A stretch of DNA of 64,000 nucleotides from Craterostigma plantagineum (taxonomy: Eukaryota; Streptophyta; Magnoliopsida; Lamiales; Linderniaceae): positions 19,052,001-19,116,000 of the forward strand of contig JAPQWV010000018.1 of NCBI GenBank assembly GCA_027422505.1. The letters are read 5' to 3'. The translations under genes were made by a program, and so were the position numbers. The notes beneath the pieces were generated by a model. That model saw only the letters and a program-made list of their open reading frames with translations. It had not been told where the DNA came from and searched no databases. Position 1 is the stretch's first letter; each line of letters begins with the position of its first letter. Shown in pieces: positions 24,018-36,800 of the stretch.

Positions 24018-24990
24018 ACCCGGCTGCCGCTTTACTCGAATTGATAGTTTCGAGCCACTGAATTGATTTACGAAAATATCAACAACATCGAATAATGAAA
24101 AACCTCTTGTGAACGTTGGGAAATGTAGAATTATTCTGGAAAATTTGGTGTTGATCGGAAACATTACGGTCACCAATAATCGAAAAACAACTGGCTGCCG
24201 CTTTGTTCGATTAGTTTGGACCAATTAACTTCGAATAAATTTGAATAAAATTCGAATTTTGATAATTGGAATTAACGTGGGTCTCCCGAGGCTTAAGGTA
24301 GTATCTCAGGCCTCGGAGAAGCGAAGGGCGTAAGGTCGAATTTAGATATTAAAAATAAAAAATTCGTCACCCTACGCCGCTCGGTTCAAATCGCGCTCCG
24401 CTATTGCCACGTTGCGCTGTTCGGGGCCCGCGTCGAGATCGGGCTCACCCCAATAGTGGTATCAGAGCTTGATAGAAGACAGGGCATTCAATCCCTTTAC
24501 TCACTTAGTATTCCTTCGGAAATACTGAGTACTCATAGCATATGGGAAATAAGCACGAGCACGTAATGCGTTAAATAAATTTCTAACCCTGGAAAAGTAA
24601 TTTAAATGGACAGATATGCGGGCATTTCTAAACTGGTCCTATTACATGGGTCGTTAAACGACCGGGGTCTTCGATCTTCAAACGTCGATTATCATTACGA
24701 TGGTTGTCGAACCCCCAATCTTGCCTTGCGTCGACGGCAGTAAATTATCTAATGTATCTAATAAAGTGATAAAATACAACACGGGGGAAAATTATTTCCC
24801 GAACAACCCTTAATCCATGTACATATCGGGTCGGCAAACGGCCCTTAAACAAATAACCCGTAGAACCTAGGCCCACGTAAAGTCCCACATAAACATGCAA
24901 CACAGAATTTTGATGCCGGGTGCTCCGACCGACGTCACGAGCGATGATAGTCTCAAAACTACATCGACGTCGTTCGCCACATCGGCTTCG
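24018..24990. mobile_element. insertion with an LTR-retrotransposon primer-binding site
   Basis: Compared with the second duplication unit, about 970 bp here replaces some 45 bp of promoter sequence. It contains TGGTATCAGAGC at 24457-24468, the classical primer-binding site complementary to initiator Met-tRNA, just downstream of DNA that could be the end of a 5' LTR. No gag or pol coding is visible and the element ends within 500 bp. The phrase GGCTGCCGCTTT occurs at both 24029 and 24193. A truncated Copia-type element is my best guess. Confidence 0.5.
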
Positions 24991-25076
24991 AGGCAATAAG
25001 AATTACGGGAACTCTGTGAAGCCCTACTCTTGCCCGCATGGATTAGCCCCGCCAATTACAGATTACTTACCATTTT

Positions 25077-26011
25077 GGGTAAATTTCTTATCAGGCCCAC
25101 TAGAGTGCTAAACTTCATGTCCAGTACCCTAGAAAAAATTCTTCAGTTTAGTACCCTGCAAAAGTTGCATTTTTATACTCTGAAATAGTGAACGGACGAG
25201 AATACCCTTTCCTGAAATTAAATTGGACATCATACCAACTGTTTGATTATTATACCAATTGTTATTCTAATTATAACAACGAATAACGTAAATTGGAAAT
25301 TATACCAACAGAATTGAACCTTAATACAGATGATATAATATCTACAATTTCTGGTATAATAGCAAAATTAGTTGGTCAATCTCAAATTAATTAAAATAAC
25401 TTTATTTATTGTTATAATAACGAAGATAGATGGTATAATAACGAAAATGGATGGTATAATTTTCACAATTTCTGGATATAATTGCAAAAATTGGTTGGAC
25501 CTATTTTTCAATTTCGCTGTATAAATTTAAATAACAATATTGTATAATAACGAAAATAGACGGTTCCTCAACGGTATAATAGCAAAATCAATTGGTATAA
25601 TGCTTAATTTTTTGGTATAAAAATTATAAAACCTTTATTTATTTGTATAATTACGAAAACAGATGGTACAATTTCTATAATTGATATAATAGCATAATCA
25701 GTTGGTATAATGTCCAATTTCATTGTATACAATTCGAATCTCATTATTTATTGGTATAACTATTAAAACAATTGGCATAATTTCATGTTTTATGGTATAA
25801 TAACAAGTTTTGTTGGTATAATTCATGTGAAATAATTCATTCAACTCTTTGGAATATGTGAGACATGGCGTATTTTCGTCTTTCAACGCTGATGAAAAGA
25901 CCTTTTTAGGTACTGAACAGGAAGAAATTTTCAAATAGATACTTATAAAGAAATTCGAGTGTATTTAAGAGGAATTTTAAAACTCAAGTGGGCCTAATAA
26001 GGAATTTACCC
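25077..26011. mobile_element. non-autonomous Mutator-type element with 9-bp target duplication
   Basis: The 935-bp element begins GGGTAAATTTCTTATC at 25077 and ends with the inverse of GGGTAAATTCCTTATT at 26011. The terminal inverted repeats match for about 40 bp with six or seven mismatches. It is flanked by perfect 9-bp duplications TACCATTTT (25068-25076 and 26012-26020), the size produced by Mutator transposases. The corresponding uninserted site, with a single TACCATTTT, is preserved in the second duplication unit near 28806-28814. No transposase is encoded. The interior is dominated by recurring GGTATAAT phrases (about 25230-25820). Confidence 0.85.
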
Positions 26012-26195
26012 TACCATTTTCTTCTCCACGTCTAGCTTCCCAGATACATCCAATCAAATGACGCACATAAAACTCGCCAAGCTGGCACGGAGCAACCAAA
26101 CCAAATACCTGAACCATGTCACTCGCGACTTGACTCTAAAACCTCGCTGCATAATATTATAAGCTCCTCACTTCACTCTCTTGAGTTCTTCACCT
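26012..26195 (+). promoter_or_regulatory. duplicated HSP90 promoter fragment
   Basis: This 184-bp stretch is nearly identical to 28806-28995, the promoter and 5' leader of the ER HSP90 gene, including the TATA region (TGCATAATATTATAAGC). It stops at the leader sequence TTGAGTTCTTCACCT and is joined directly to helicase exon sequence. In this copy the CCACG half of the ER-stress element is lost: CCAAT plus nine bases is followed by CACAT. It is therefore a promoter copy without a gene. Confidence 0.75.
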
Positions 26196-26203
26196 CGATC
26201 AAA

Positions 26204-28432
26204 TTGATGGTCGCTTTGTTGATGGATCAGCTGATAGACGCAATGGCTTATTTAACGAAAGTTTTATAAGCTCACTGACTTCCTCAGTCATGGTTGCTGA
26301 AAACAACATTGTCTGCCTCCTTTTGGGACACATCTTAACCTGGATTCCAACATCAACTACCTCAGAAATAAAGTTCAGAAGAAGCCTACAGTTTTCATTA
26401 AATCTATTTTGAGGAGCCATGATTATAAGAATAGTTGAAGGAAAGCAAGGAATTATCCAGAAACAAAGAGGAAAATCGGATCGTCAAATGATTTCTATCA
26501 TAAGCGAAAAAACATGAAAATTCATTGTTCTTCGTCAAGACACAATCACATTGTTTAAGGTATGCTTTTACTCAAGATAGATGAAAGTGAACTAACAGTT
26601 TTGAGGTCATTTTCTCCCATTAAAAGCAGAAAAGATCAGATTTGTAGAATACCAGTTCATGGATTTCCGCACTGAATCCAAGCTCAAGAAGACGGTCAGC
26701 TTCATCAAGTATCAGAAACTGCAAGCTCGTCCAGGTGTACAGAAATGGAGTTGCGCATATGATATATCATACGGCCTGGAGTCGCAACAACTATATCTGG
26801 AAGTGATCTCAAGGCAGCCTCTTGAGCCTGATATAATCTTTTAAGTCAGTAGTGGAAAAGGTTCGAATACAATTCAGGAAAACCGAACCACATCCAGAAC
26901 AACAGTATTCAAACAAACAAGAATATGAATGTAAGAAAACCTTTGTAGGAAGACCACCAACAACCAAGCAACTTCTGATATCTGTTACAAACTGAGCAAG
27001 CTTTCCGATCATACTGTGAACCCTGAAACGGTAAATTATAATCCACAAAGGGATGTAATCTAAGTCAAAGAAGGCGGAGGAAAAATATTTCAAACAGCAG
27101 AAGGCACCAACAAAAATTAAGGTTGCAATGCTAGGTATAGCTTGCATGGATCCAGAAGAAAATTGAGGCTCTACTTGTGTTATCATGATATACCACCCAA
27201 AAATATATGTTACTAGTTTCATACCAGAGATCACAGAATGAATGATAGTCCTAAATACATCATTTACTACTAAATGTCAATGCAAATCTTACTGGAATGC
27301 CAGTTCCCTTGTTGGAGTAAGAATTAGAACCTGATTGCTGGCCTATTCTTTGGTCGATACAGCAGCCTCTCCAAAGTTGGTAAAGCAAATGCAGCTGTCT
27401 GTACGACACACGAACATTGTTTCATCAATCCTCATTAACATTACTAAGATGCACGAAAATACACCGAGTTAGAAAAAGACATGAGGAAAAGAGAAGTAGG
27501 TAAACCTTTCCAGAACCAGTTATAGCACTCCCACATATGTCACGCCCAGTCATTGCCAACGGTATGCAAGCTGCCTATAAAATAATGTGAAAAAGCAAAT
27601 AACTTTCTCCTTATACTGCTTAATTAATATGCATGCCCAAGCTTTAAGATGAAAATTACTAGACGTTGGTTGTTCACAAAGAACTAAGAAGTCGTGGATT
27701 ACTCTTCAGTTTAAGTTCTGTTGTCACTAAACCATTATAACTTGAAAGTTCACAATATAAACATGGCCATAATAAGCAAATGCACCTGAATAGGTGTCGG
27801 CTTAGCATATCCCAAAGCTTCACAAGCCCTAAGCAACGGCCTCGAGAGATGCAACTCCAAAAACGAGTTTGAATGGAACGATACACCTTCCACAGGAGCA
27901 AAGAACGGCTTCTTTACATCATTCCCGCTAGTATTTGGCAAGTCATCATCCTCAGCCTCGGGTCTATAATCCTCCTGCACTCACAATAAACCATTCATCA
28001 AATCCCCAACGTATATCAAATCATTAGCGTCCACAAAGGGAACAGTAATTACTTGTTTATGTGGCTCTGATTCTGAATCAGAGTCTCCGTCAGAGCCGTT
28101 GTCGCGATTTTCATTATTACTACCGATGGAGTCCAGCTTGAGATTCTGACGAGCTCTGGAGATCTGGTCGATTGACGTCGTGCTACGGCGAGAATGCTCG
28201 TCGGAAACGGATTCCGAGTAGGACGAAAAGTCCCATGGAGATTGAGTTTTCTTCTTCTTCTTTGGTACCTCGACTTCCTCCTCCTCCTCCACCTCCTCAT
28301 CCTCATCTCTCTTCGCCGCCGACGTCGTTCTACTTTTTCTCCTACCTCAACTTCTTCATCGCTTTCTCCTTCTTCAGGTGAATCGAGCTCAACTTCTTCG
28401 TCGCTCGGTGGTTCGAACAAGAATTTAGCCAT
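26204..28432 (-). pseudogene. partial second copy of the RH28-type helicase (copy B)
   Basis: Nearly identical to the 5' half of copy A (21526-23763). It starts MAKFLFEPPSDEEVELDSPE at 28432, with the frame correct here, unlike in copy A. It runs through the acidic segment, EDYRPEAEDDDLPNTSGN, the Q-motif exon, motif I and the DEAD exon, and stops inside the exon encoding [20 protein letters not shown] and [13 protein letters not shown]. Everything after this, including motifs IV-VI, is missing because the copy abuts the duplicated HSP90 promoter. It has its own single-base frame changes, at positions different from those in copy A (for example near 27331 versus 22666). A truncated transcript could start from the shared promoter, but a working helicase cannot be encoded. 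Confidence 0.8.
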
Positions 28433-29033
28433 TGCTGCAAACTACAACAATTACGGCAACGAGGTTTTTTGTTTTGGTGGCAGGGTTTAGCTAGCTTAAC
28501 CTCAGTATGAGGCAATCGAACGACGCCGTTTCTTATTGGGCTTCAAGTAGGGCTTTACTATTGGGCTTTGGGCCCAATAAGGAGTCCGTCTCTCCATTCT
28601 TGAACTATAATGTTGGCCTAACAAAATGGGCTTTTGAACTATAACGTCGGCCTAACCCATAAGGTAACTTTGGTCCGATACTTATGACCCAATCAAAACC
28701 ATCCACGTGTAAGTAGTCATATTTTGAACCAATAAGAATTACGGCAACTCTGTGGAGGCCTGCTCTTGCCCGCATGTGATTAGCCCTGCCATTTTACAGA
28801 AACCTTACCATTTTCTTCTCCACGTGTAGCTTCCAAGCTACATCCAATCAAATGACGCCACGTCATAAAACTCGCCAAGCTGGCACGGAGCGACCAATCA
28901 AAATACCTGAACTCATGTCACTCCGCGACTCGACTCTAAAACCTCGCTGCATAATATTATAAGCTCCTCACTTCACTCTCTTGAGTTCTTCACCTGAGAA
29001 CAAAAGATAGTTCAAGGCTGCTGAATTGCGACA
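28433..29033 (+). promoter_or_regulatory. divergent helicase/HSP90 promoter with two ER-stress elements
   Basis: The 600-bp gap between the two start codons holds two exact ERSE motifs (CCAAT-N9-CCACG) at 28689-28707 and 28844-28862, the sites bound by NF-Y with bZIP factors in the unfolded-protein response. A TATA-like AATATTATAAG lies at about 28951-28961 and the HSP90 leader starts near 28980. Towards the helicase side there is a TTGGGCTTTGGGCCCAAT cluster (about 28561-28578) of the site-II/TCP type common in ribosome-biogenesis genes. The arrangement fits ER-stress induction of the HSP90 gene. Confidence 0.75.
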
Positions 29034-32000
29034 ATGAGGAAGTGGACGCTCGTTTCCGTTCTTTTTCTGCTGTGTCTGTTGTGTCTTTTTTCCAGATCAA
29101 GGTGATTCTTCTTTTTTATTTGGATTTACGCGTCGAGATTCGTGTTTCTTAGGCATTTTGGAGGCGACTCCTGGAATGTTGATTTTTTTTTCTTTTTAAT
29201 TTCAGGTAGGAAATTACAAGCGAATGCTGAAACCGAATCGGAGGAGCTGGTTGATCCGCCGAAGGTGGAAGAGAAGATCGGAGGTGTTCCTCATGGTTTA
29301 TCTACAGATTCTGATGTTGTCAAGAGGTTTTCACCTTTTTCACTTCTTTTCGATTGATTGGTGTTGTTACTTTCAAGTATGAGTTGGTAGGCATTTATGC
29401 TTATGAAGTTAATTGTTGTGCAATTTAGAGAATCTGAATCAATGTCGCGGAAAACACTTCGAACAAATGCGGAGAAGTTTGAGTTCCAGGCCGAGGTGTC
29501 GCGTCTCATGGATATAATTATCAATTCCCTCTACAGTAATAAGGATATCTTCTTGAGAGAGTTGATCTCCAATGCATCAGATGTGAGTTTCAGCTGCTTT
29601 CTTAGTTTATTTTACGTTGCTTGCTTAGTGATGGAAAGAATGTTTGACTTCTGATGTTTCGAATTGGTCTATTTTTCAGGCATTGGACAAGATTCGGTTC
29701 CTCTCTCTTACTGATAAGGAAATTTTAGGAGATGGTGACAATGCCAAGCTTGAGATTCAGGTCAGTGTATATTTATATGGTAATTTTTGCTGGCAACTAT
29801 GATTTGTTTCCGTGCTTGCTCTTTTTATGCGCGGAGGTGAACTACAACAAGATAGAAGTCTTTGTCGATTTTAAATATGTTTGTAAGTTAAAAGTTTTGT
29901 GGGCTGGTCTGCAGCACTCGAAGATGTGAATTTAGAAAAAAGGTTTTATCTCTGCAGATAAAGTTGGACAAAGAGAAGAAAAAATACTTTCCATCCGTGA
30001 TAGAGGTATAGGTATGACGAAGGAGGATTTAATCAAGAACTTGGGTACCATTGCCAAATCAGGAACTTCAGGTAAAGTGCTTATTGGTTGGGCTTTAGTT
30101 ATTGATGGGGTCTAACTCATCGTAATGGATACCAACACTATATTCTTTCTACAGCATTTGTGGAAAAGATGCAGACAAGTGGAGATCTTAACCTGATTGG
30201 GCAGTTTGGTGTCGGATTTTATTCTGTATACCTTGTTGCGGACTATGTAGAAGTGATCAGCAAACACAATGATGACAAACAGTATGGATCCTGATTTTAC
30301 CTCTTTTGCATATTTTTGAAGGACATACCAGATCATGAGTCTGATATGTCTGTAAATTCGACAATCTCAGGTATGTTTGGGAGTCAAAAGCTGATGGGGC
30401 ATTTGCCATATCGGAAGATACCTGGAACGAGCCACTTGGCCGTGGAACAGAAATCAGGTTGCACCTGAGAGATGAAGCTCAGGAGTATTTGGATGAGTAC
30501 AAACTAAAGGTTAGTCGACTTTTTAACTCATTTGAAACTCATTTCATTGTATACAGCTCCACCTAGAGTGCAAGAATGAACTTCCACAGAAACTTGTAGA
30601 TTGTCTTATTCATGCCTTCTCAAGCTGTATTTCTTAGCAATAGTCGTATGCATGAACATGCTCTTATCTGGCTTGAAACATCTAAAATATTTATTGAGAA
30701 TTAATATGAGTTCACATGCATAGTATCCTCTTGTTGAGCTCATCTCAAAACTATGTTGGTTTCCACTCCTTTTTTGGCTTTCTTATGTGCATACTAATAC
30801 TGATTCATCTGTGCCCATATCCACAATCCAGGAACTAGTGAAAAAGTATTCTGATTTATCAACTTTCCGATATATACCTTTGGGCAAGCAAAGAAGTGAG
30901 GAGGAGGAGGTTCCTGCAGATGACGACGAATCCAGTGATGAGGACGAAACACGTATGTACATTATCATTTACTCTGAGGTCTTCCCTTATCTTCTATGCT
31001 CTTACTCAATGACTCTACCTACAGCTGAGAGCAAATCCTCTGACGATGAAGAGGAAGAGGATGCTGAAAAAGATGAAGAGAAAAAGCCCAAGACAAAGAC
31101 CATTAAGAAAACTGTGAACGAGTGGGAAGTCTTGAACAACGTGAGAGCCATATGGCTTCGAAGTCCAAAGGAGGTGACAGAAGAAGAATACACCAAGTTT
31201 TATCACTCTCTTGCCAAGGTTACAATCTCTTCTTGAGCATATTGCATTAACTTTTACGCGATAAGAACGAGCTTTTTGCTTCTAAAATAATGTTTCTGAT
31301 ATGGGTTTGAAACTTCATGAAAGGACTTTGGTGATGAGAAGCCTATGGCATGGAGTCACTTCACTGCTGAAGGTGACGTAGAATTCAAGGCTATCCTGTT
31401 TGTGCCACCCAAGGCTCCTCATGATTTGTACGAGAGTTACTACAACTCAAACAAATCCAACCTGAAATTATATGTCCGACGTGTCTTTATTTCTGATGAA
31501 TTCGATGAGCTTCTCCCCAAGTATCTCAACTTCTTGCTGGTAATATTTTGTTTCTCAAAATTTATTATCCCAGATGCTTAGTAAATGTACCTTGATGACT
31601 CACTAAATAAATGTGCAACCTGACCAGGGTCTCGTCGATTCTGACACATTGCCTCTAAACGTATCAAGAGAAATGCTACAGCAGCACAGCAGCTTGAAAA
31701 CAATCAAGAAGAAGCTTATCCGCAAGGCCCTTGATATGATTCGGAAACTTGCTGAGGAGGATCCAGAAGAAGCCGATAACAAGGACAAGAAAGGTGTGTC
31801 CTAACATATTTTTTGTCGCCTTCAAACGTAACCATTCCATTATATCATCAACGATGCACTCAAGTCCTATAACGTGCGTGTCAACTATCACAGACGTTGA
31901 AGAATCCGATGACAGCAATGAGAAGAAAGGCCAATACGCCAAGTTTTGGAATGAATTTGGCAAGTCAATCAAACTTGGAATCATTGAGGATGCAACCAAC

Positions 32001-33099
32001 AGAAACAGACTGGCGAAACTCCTACGATTCGAGACGTAAGTGCAGTTCCATACCAATAAATAATACATCAACCTTTACTAGTTGGGGTAGAGAATAATCC
32101 CAGGACAATCATCTTCAGGACAAAATCAGATGGTAAATTAACTTCACTGGACCAGTACATCTCAAGAATGAAATCGAGTCAGAAAGATATCTTCTACATC
32201 ACGGGAACTAACAAGGAACAGTTGGAGAATTCTCCATTCCTCGAGAGACTTAAGAAGATGAACTACGAGGTAAACTCCCTAACCACAACTAAATACACCC
32301 TCTAATTTCTCAATCCCAGAATCTCGAAAGTAAAATTTCTTCCATTACAGGTTATATACTTCACCGACCCGGTCGACGAGTACCTTATGCAATACCTAAT
32401 GGATTACGAAGACAAGAAGTTCCAAAACGTGTCCAAGGAGGGGCTCAAACTAGGGAAGGACTCCAAGATCAAAGAGCTCAAAGAATCGTTCAAGGAGCTG
32501 ACCAAATGGTGGAAGAGCGCACTTTCGACCGAAAACGTCGACGACGTGAAGATAAGCAACCGTTTGGCCGACTCGCCGTGCGTCGTCGTGACTTCAAAGT
32601 ACGGATGGAGTGCAAACATGGAAAGAATCATGCAGTCTCAGACCCTATCCGACGCTAACAAACAAGCTTACATGCGTGGAAAGAGGGTTCTTGAAATTAA
32701 CCGAGGCACCCCATCATCAAGGAACTTAGGGAAAGAGTTGCCAATAACCCCGAGGTAATAAATGATCTTTCCGTCACTAAATTCGTATAAGTTGAAGCAA
32801 CCATATTTTTTTGCTAACTTTTTTTTTTCTCAATTTTTCGCCCATGTGAAGGACGAAAATGTGAAGCAAACGGCGTTGTTGATGTACCAAACGGCGCTCA
32901 TGGAGAGCGGGTTTTTGTTAAACGACCCGAAAGATTTTGCTTCGAGAATCTACAGCTCGGTGAAGAGCAGTTTGGATATTAGCCCCGACGCTGCTGTCGA
33001 GGAAGAAGCCGAAGTAGAAGAAGAGAAACTACTAATGCTGCTGAAGAGGAGGAGACTAAAGAATCGCCAGAGAACATTGATTTGAAAGATGAGTTATAA
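29034..33099 (+). CDS. ER-resident HSP90 (GRP94/endoplasmin, HSP90.7 type)
   Basis: The ER-lumen HSP90 chaperone that folds secretory and membrane proteins. ATG 29034 opens a signal peptide ([19 protein letters not shown]). Exons then give the ATPase domain: [59 protein letters not shown] and [15 protein letters not shown]. An acidic linker (about 30900-31090) follows, then the middle domain ([52 protein letters not shown]) and the dimerisation domain with [12 protein letters not shown] and [10 protein letters not shown]. It ends in the retrieval signal KDEL at 33085-33096, before TAA. Single-base frame changes occur at 29086-29091, 29979-29984, about 30857, 32702 and about 33026; all conserved sequence resumes afterwards. 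I treat the gene as intact with consensus errors. About 15 exons. Confidence 0.92.
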
Positions 33100-33408
33100 A
33101 CTTATAATAAGTTTTAGCAGCTTTTGTTTATGTTTTGGAAAAAAAGCCCTTTTGGAGTCTTCCTCTAAACTTATATGTAGATTCATAGTTTTTGTAGTTC
33201 TGCACATTTGTTTTCCTATTCACTCAGTGATCGAGCGTTTTGCCTATTAATGGTAATTTTGCTTCTTGAAAAAATGATGCAGAAAAAAGATTCAATGAAG
33301 ACAAACCTGTCATTATCGTGACCTTTTTACCGATGATTGACCTTTAAAAATGGAATACGACGTCTCCATTGAAATAATAGTAATTAATAACTTAAAATTG
33401 CTATTATG

Positions 33409-33555
33409 CTATAGACGTTTGCCCTTATGATTTAAATTAATTGACTAACTTATATAATTTCAGTACGAAATACTGACTACATCAATTGAAGTATTTCGTC
33501 GAATTATATATTAGTTAGTCTTAAATTAATTAAATATCATGAGCACGTCTATACC
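33409..33555. mobile_element. short foldback MITE
   Basis: About 147 bp forming an imperfect hairpin. The left arm starts GCTATAGACGTTTGCCCTTA (33409) and pairs with the right arm ending CATGAGCACGTCTATACC (33555), with further pairing through GACTAAC/GTTAGTC and TACGAAATACT/AGTATTTCGTC. A target duplication is not clear. A related single arm lies at 41480-41571. Confidence 0.6.
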
Positions 33556-33866
33556 TTTCGGTATAGTAATCTATTGATATACATAAAGCACTCATTACGA
33601 TTATTATACGATATCTTAATCTTGTAACCGCGCCGGCCGGGTATGGGTGTTAACAGCTCAATGACACTTGAATAAGACAAAATTAGCGCAGAATATTCTG
33701 CGTAACGACGACTTAGCCATGAAATCAAAGCCATTTTGTCCTTTTTCTGACTTAATTGTATTCTTGACTTGTTCAACGTTCGTTAAGCTGAGGAGCTTCG
33801 TTATTACACATACAGAGCACAGTATATCATCTTTCTTGGTGTGCATGTGAGTTGCAGTGGGCAAAA

Positions 33867-36800
33867 ATGTCAGGCAAGTACAGCAGCTTAATCGACACGG
33901 ATCAGAAAGACATAGTGAAATCTCTGACGACGGCGATCGACAGCTTCATCCAAGACCGCTTAATCGACAGGGACAGAAGGACGCGGCACAAGGAACAATG
34001 CGCCGAGAGATTATCCGCCGAAAACGCCGATCGCGACGGCGATTCTTCGGAGGCGGTGCGCTACTCCGACCAAGCCGTGCTGGCGAACCTCGACTGGGGA
34101 ATCGAAGCCCTAGAGGAAGCGATCGACACCTCCAACGCCGAGACGAAGTTCGCAAGGCTCGATTACGCCGAGAAGATGCTTCAGGTGTGCGCAATGTTGG
34201 ATTCCAGCCACCGCACCTGCGGCGTCCCTAATTTCTACCTATCGGCTTGGGCTCATCTGAACCTCTCATACCTTGGAAGCTGAAGAACGACGCGGGCAAA
34301 TCCGTGAATCACATACTTGATATGTTTCTCATTGACCCATTCTTCTCGAGGATCGATTTCGCCCCCGAGCTTTGGAAATCGCTGTTCTTGCCTCACATGG
34401 GCTCGATTGTGGGTTGGTACTCTGAGGAGAGGAGGAGGATATTCATGGATGTGATACCCGATAGCTCTGACTTGTCGTTTACCATGGATTTCGATGAGAA
34501 TTACCTCAACGAGTCTTTGATTATGTCGGTCAGGCCGAGCAGGCTGAGAAGATTGGGGAACTTGAAAGGCACTACGGCGAGTCTTTAGACGAGAATACGA
34601 GGTTGTACGCAAAGTATTACAAGGATTGTATGAACTACGATCCTTCAGCTAGTAATAGGAGGCTTGTGCCTATGTTGCCGCCTATAGCAGAGCCACCTAT
34701 GACTCCTCTTCACGAATTTAACAGCCGTGGAATACCTGATTATATCAAGTTTGGACCAATCTTGCCCAAAAGTGCTGGTTTTTCCCCAGTTTTGAAGCAT
34801 AGTGGAAGTCCTAAAGAAGCTTCAAGGTTTTCTTCTATCCACTGCATATACATATGATGTGTGTTTTCTGTTTATAATTTATGTTTCCATATCTAGTTGA
34901 TAATCTTTGGTTTCTTGGATCAGATCGAAGGCGACTGTTACATCAGGGAATCTCGAAGATTCTGCTGCTTGGGATGAAGCTAATGAGGAGAATGATCGTG
35001 TATCTGGCGATGATGACGTTGACGAGCATAGAGCAAAAGAGACTGTAGTGATGAACAGCTTTAGGTCAGATTCTTCGTCTTCCAAAAGCAGCACAAGGCT
35101 GAAGAAGACAACGGACATGGAAGCTACGATGCTAAGAGAAAGAGAAGCAGCGTTCAGAAGTCGCAGGCAGTCGCCGAGTTACAATACCAGCCCTGTAATA
35201 GATTCTCCCAAAACTGTTAATTTATCGCCAAGATCTGCCCAAGATTACGAAAAAGGACGTAAATCGATGATGCGGCTTCTCTCTACGTGCTCCAGGGATT
35301 CTAGGATCAGCGCATCCTTTCCCGATTCTCCACTCTCGGCGTGCTCTGACCGTTCTTTGAGTGTTGGCTCGGTTGAGTCGGATAGAGAAGTTGTTCTTAC
35401 AGTAAGCCTCAAACCTTAATTGCACTTTGAATGTAACTTGTTGTAAGTAATGGTAGATTTTCTTGGGATCTACTCAAACTGACATTGGAATAGACATTCA
35501 GGAACATGAGAATCCTCCGAGGAAGAGCTTCGATTCCACTAGGAGCATTCGACAAATACCTACCAGGAGGTGATTTTATAAAAAAAAATGTCAGTTTTCA
35601 GTAAATACTGCATATAAAGAGATGTTAATTACTTTTTTCTCTGCGTAAATTTTCAGTGTTTCGAACCATCAAGGTGATAATAGTAACCAATTCTACGCAT
35701 CATCTGAGTTATTAGCAACCCCACGACCGAAACCGCCTAAAGATTTCGTATGCCCCATAACGGGACAGATCTTTAACGACCCCGTGACACTCGAAACTGG
35801 CCAGACTTATGAGAGGAAAGCCATTCAAGAATGGATCAATCGAGGAAACACGACATGCCCCATCACTAGACAACCTCTTTCCATATCTTCATTGCCCAAA
35901 ACGAACTATGTCTTAAAAAGGCTCATCACCTCCTGGAAAGATCAGCAGCCCGATCTAGCACAGGATTTTTCTTGCACCGCTACGCCATTAAGCTATCGTC
36001 CTAATGAAGACACATCCTCGGGTCTGTTAGAACATCGAGTGTTTCCAGTCAGAGAAGTGCTAATACTGTTGTTGCTGCTGTTGGTGGTGCTGCTCGGGTT
36101 GATCAGTTACATCATAGGTTTGCACGTGCTTCACTGTTACATCACCGACGAGTGTAATATCACAAGCTTCTATTGAAACCGTGATCAACTCCTTGAAACC
36201 CCATATACTATGCTTGTGTAACTCCAAAGACTTGCAAGAATGTGAAGTGGCAGTTCTTACAATATCAAAGATCTGGAAAGAGCTGAATGCTGAAGTTGGG
36301 ATTCATTCGTATCTATCTTCGCCAGATATTGTCAGCGCATTTTCAGAAATACTATCAGCATCTACGAGCACTGATGTTTTAAGAACGACAATAGATATAT
36401 TATCCAGGTTGATAGTTACAGATGATCGAGTTTGTGATCTTCTTACAAGCACTGACTCTGAGTTCTCTTGTTTGACCGAGTTGTTAAGACAAGGCTTGCC
36501 CGAAGCAGCTGTGCTGCTGTACTTTCTCAGACCGTCGTACTCTCAACTCTCTCATCACGACTTGGTTAAAACTCTTGTGTATATAATCTCATGTAGAGAT
36601 GAAGAGCAAGATGGTTTGTTGCAGTATGTTATGATGCCTAAAGATGCTGCGATTTTACTTCTGGAACAGATCGTTTTAGGAGGGATGAGAGTGATAGGGC
36701 GAGGAATTCAATTTCTGTGATATCCCAAAATGGTATTGCTGTTCTTTTGGATTGTCTTGATAGGGTTGATGGAAGGCACTCGATCGTGTCTGTTCTTCTG

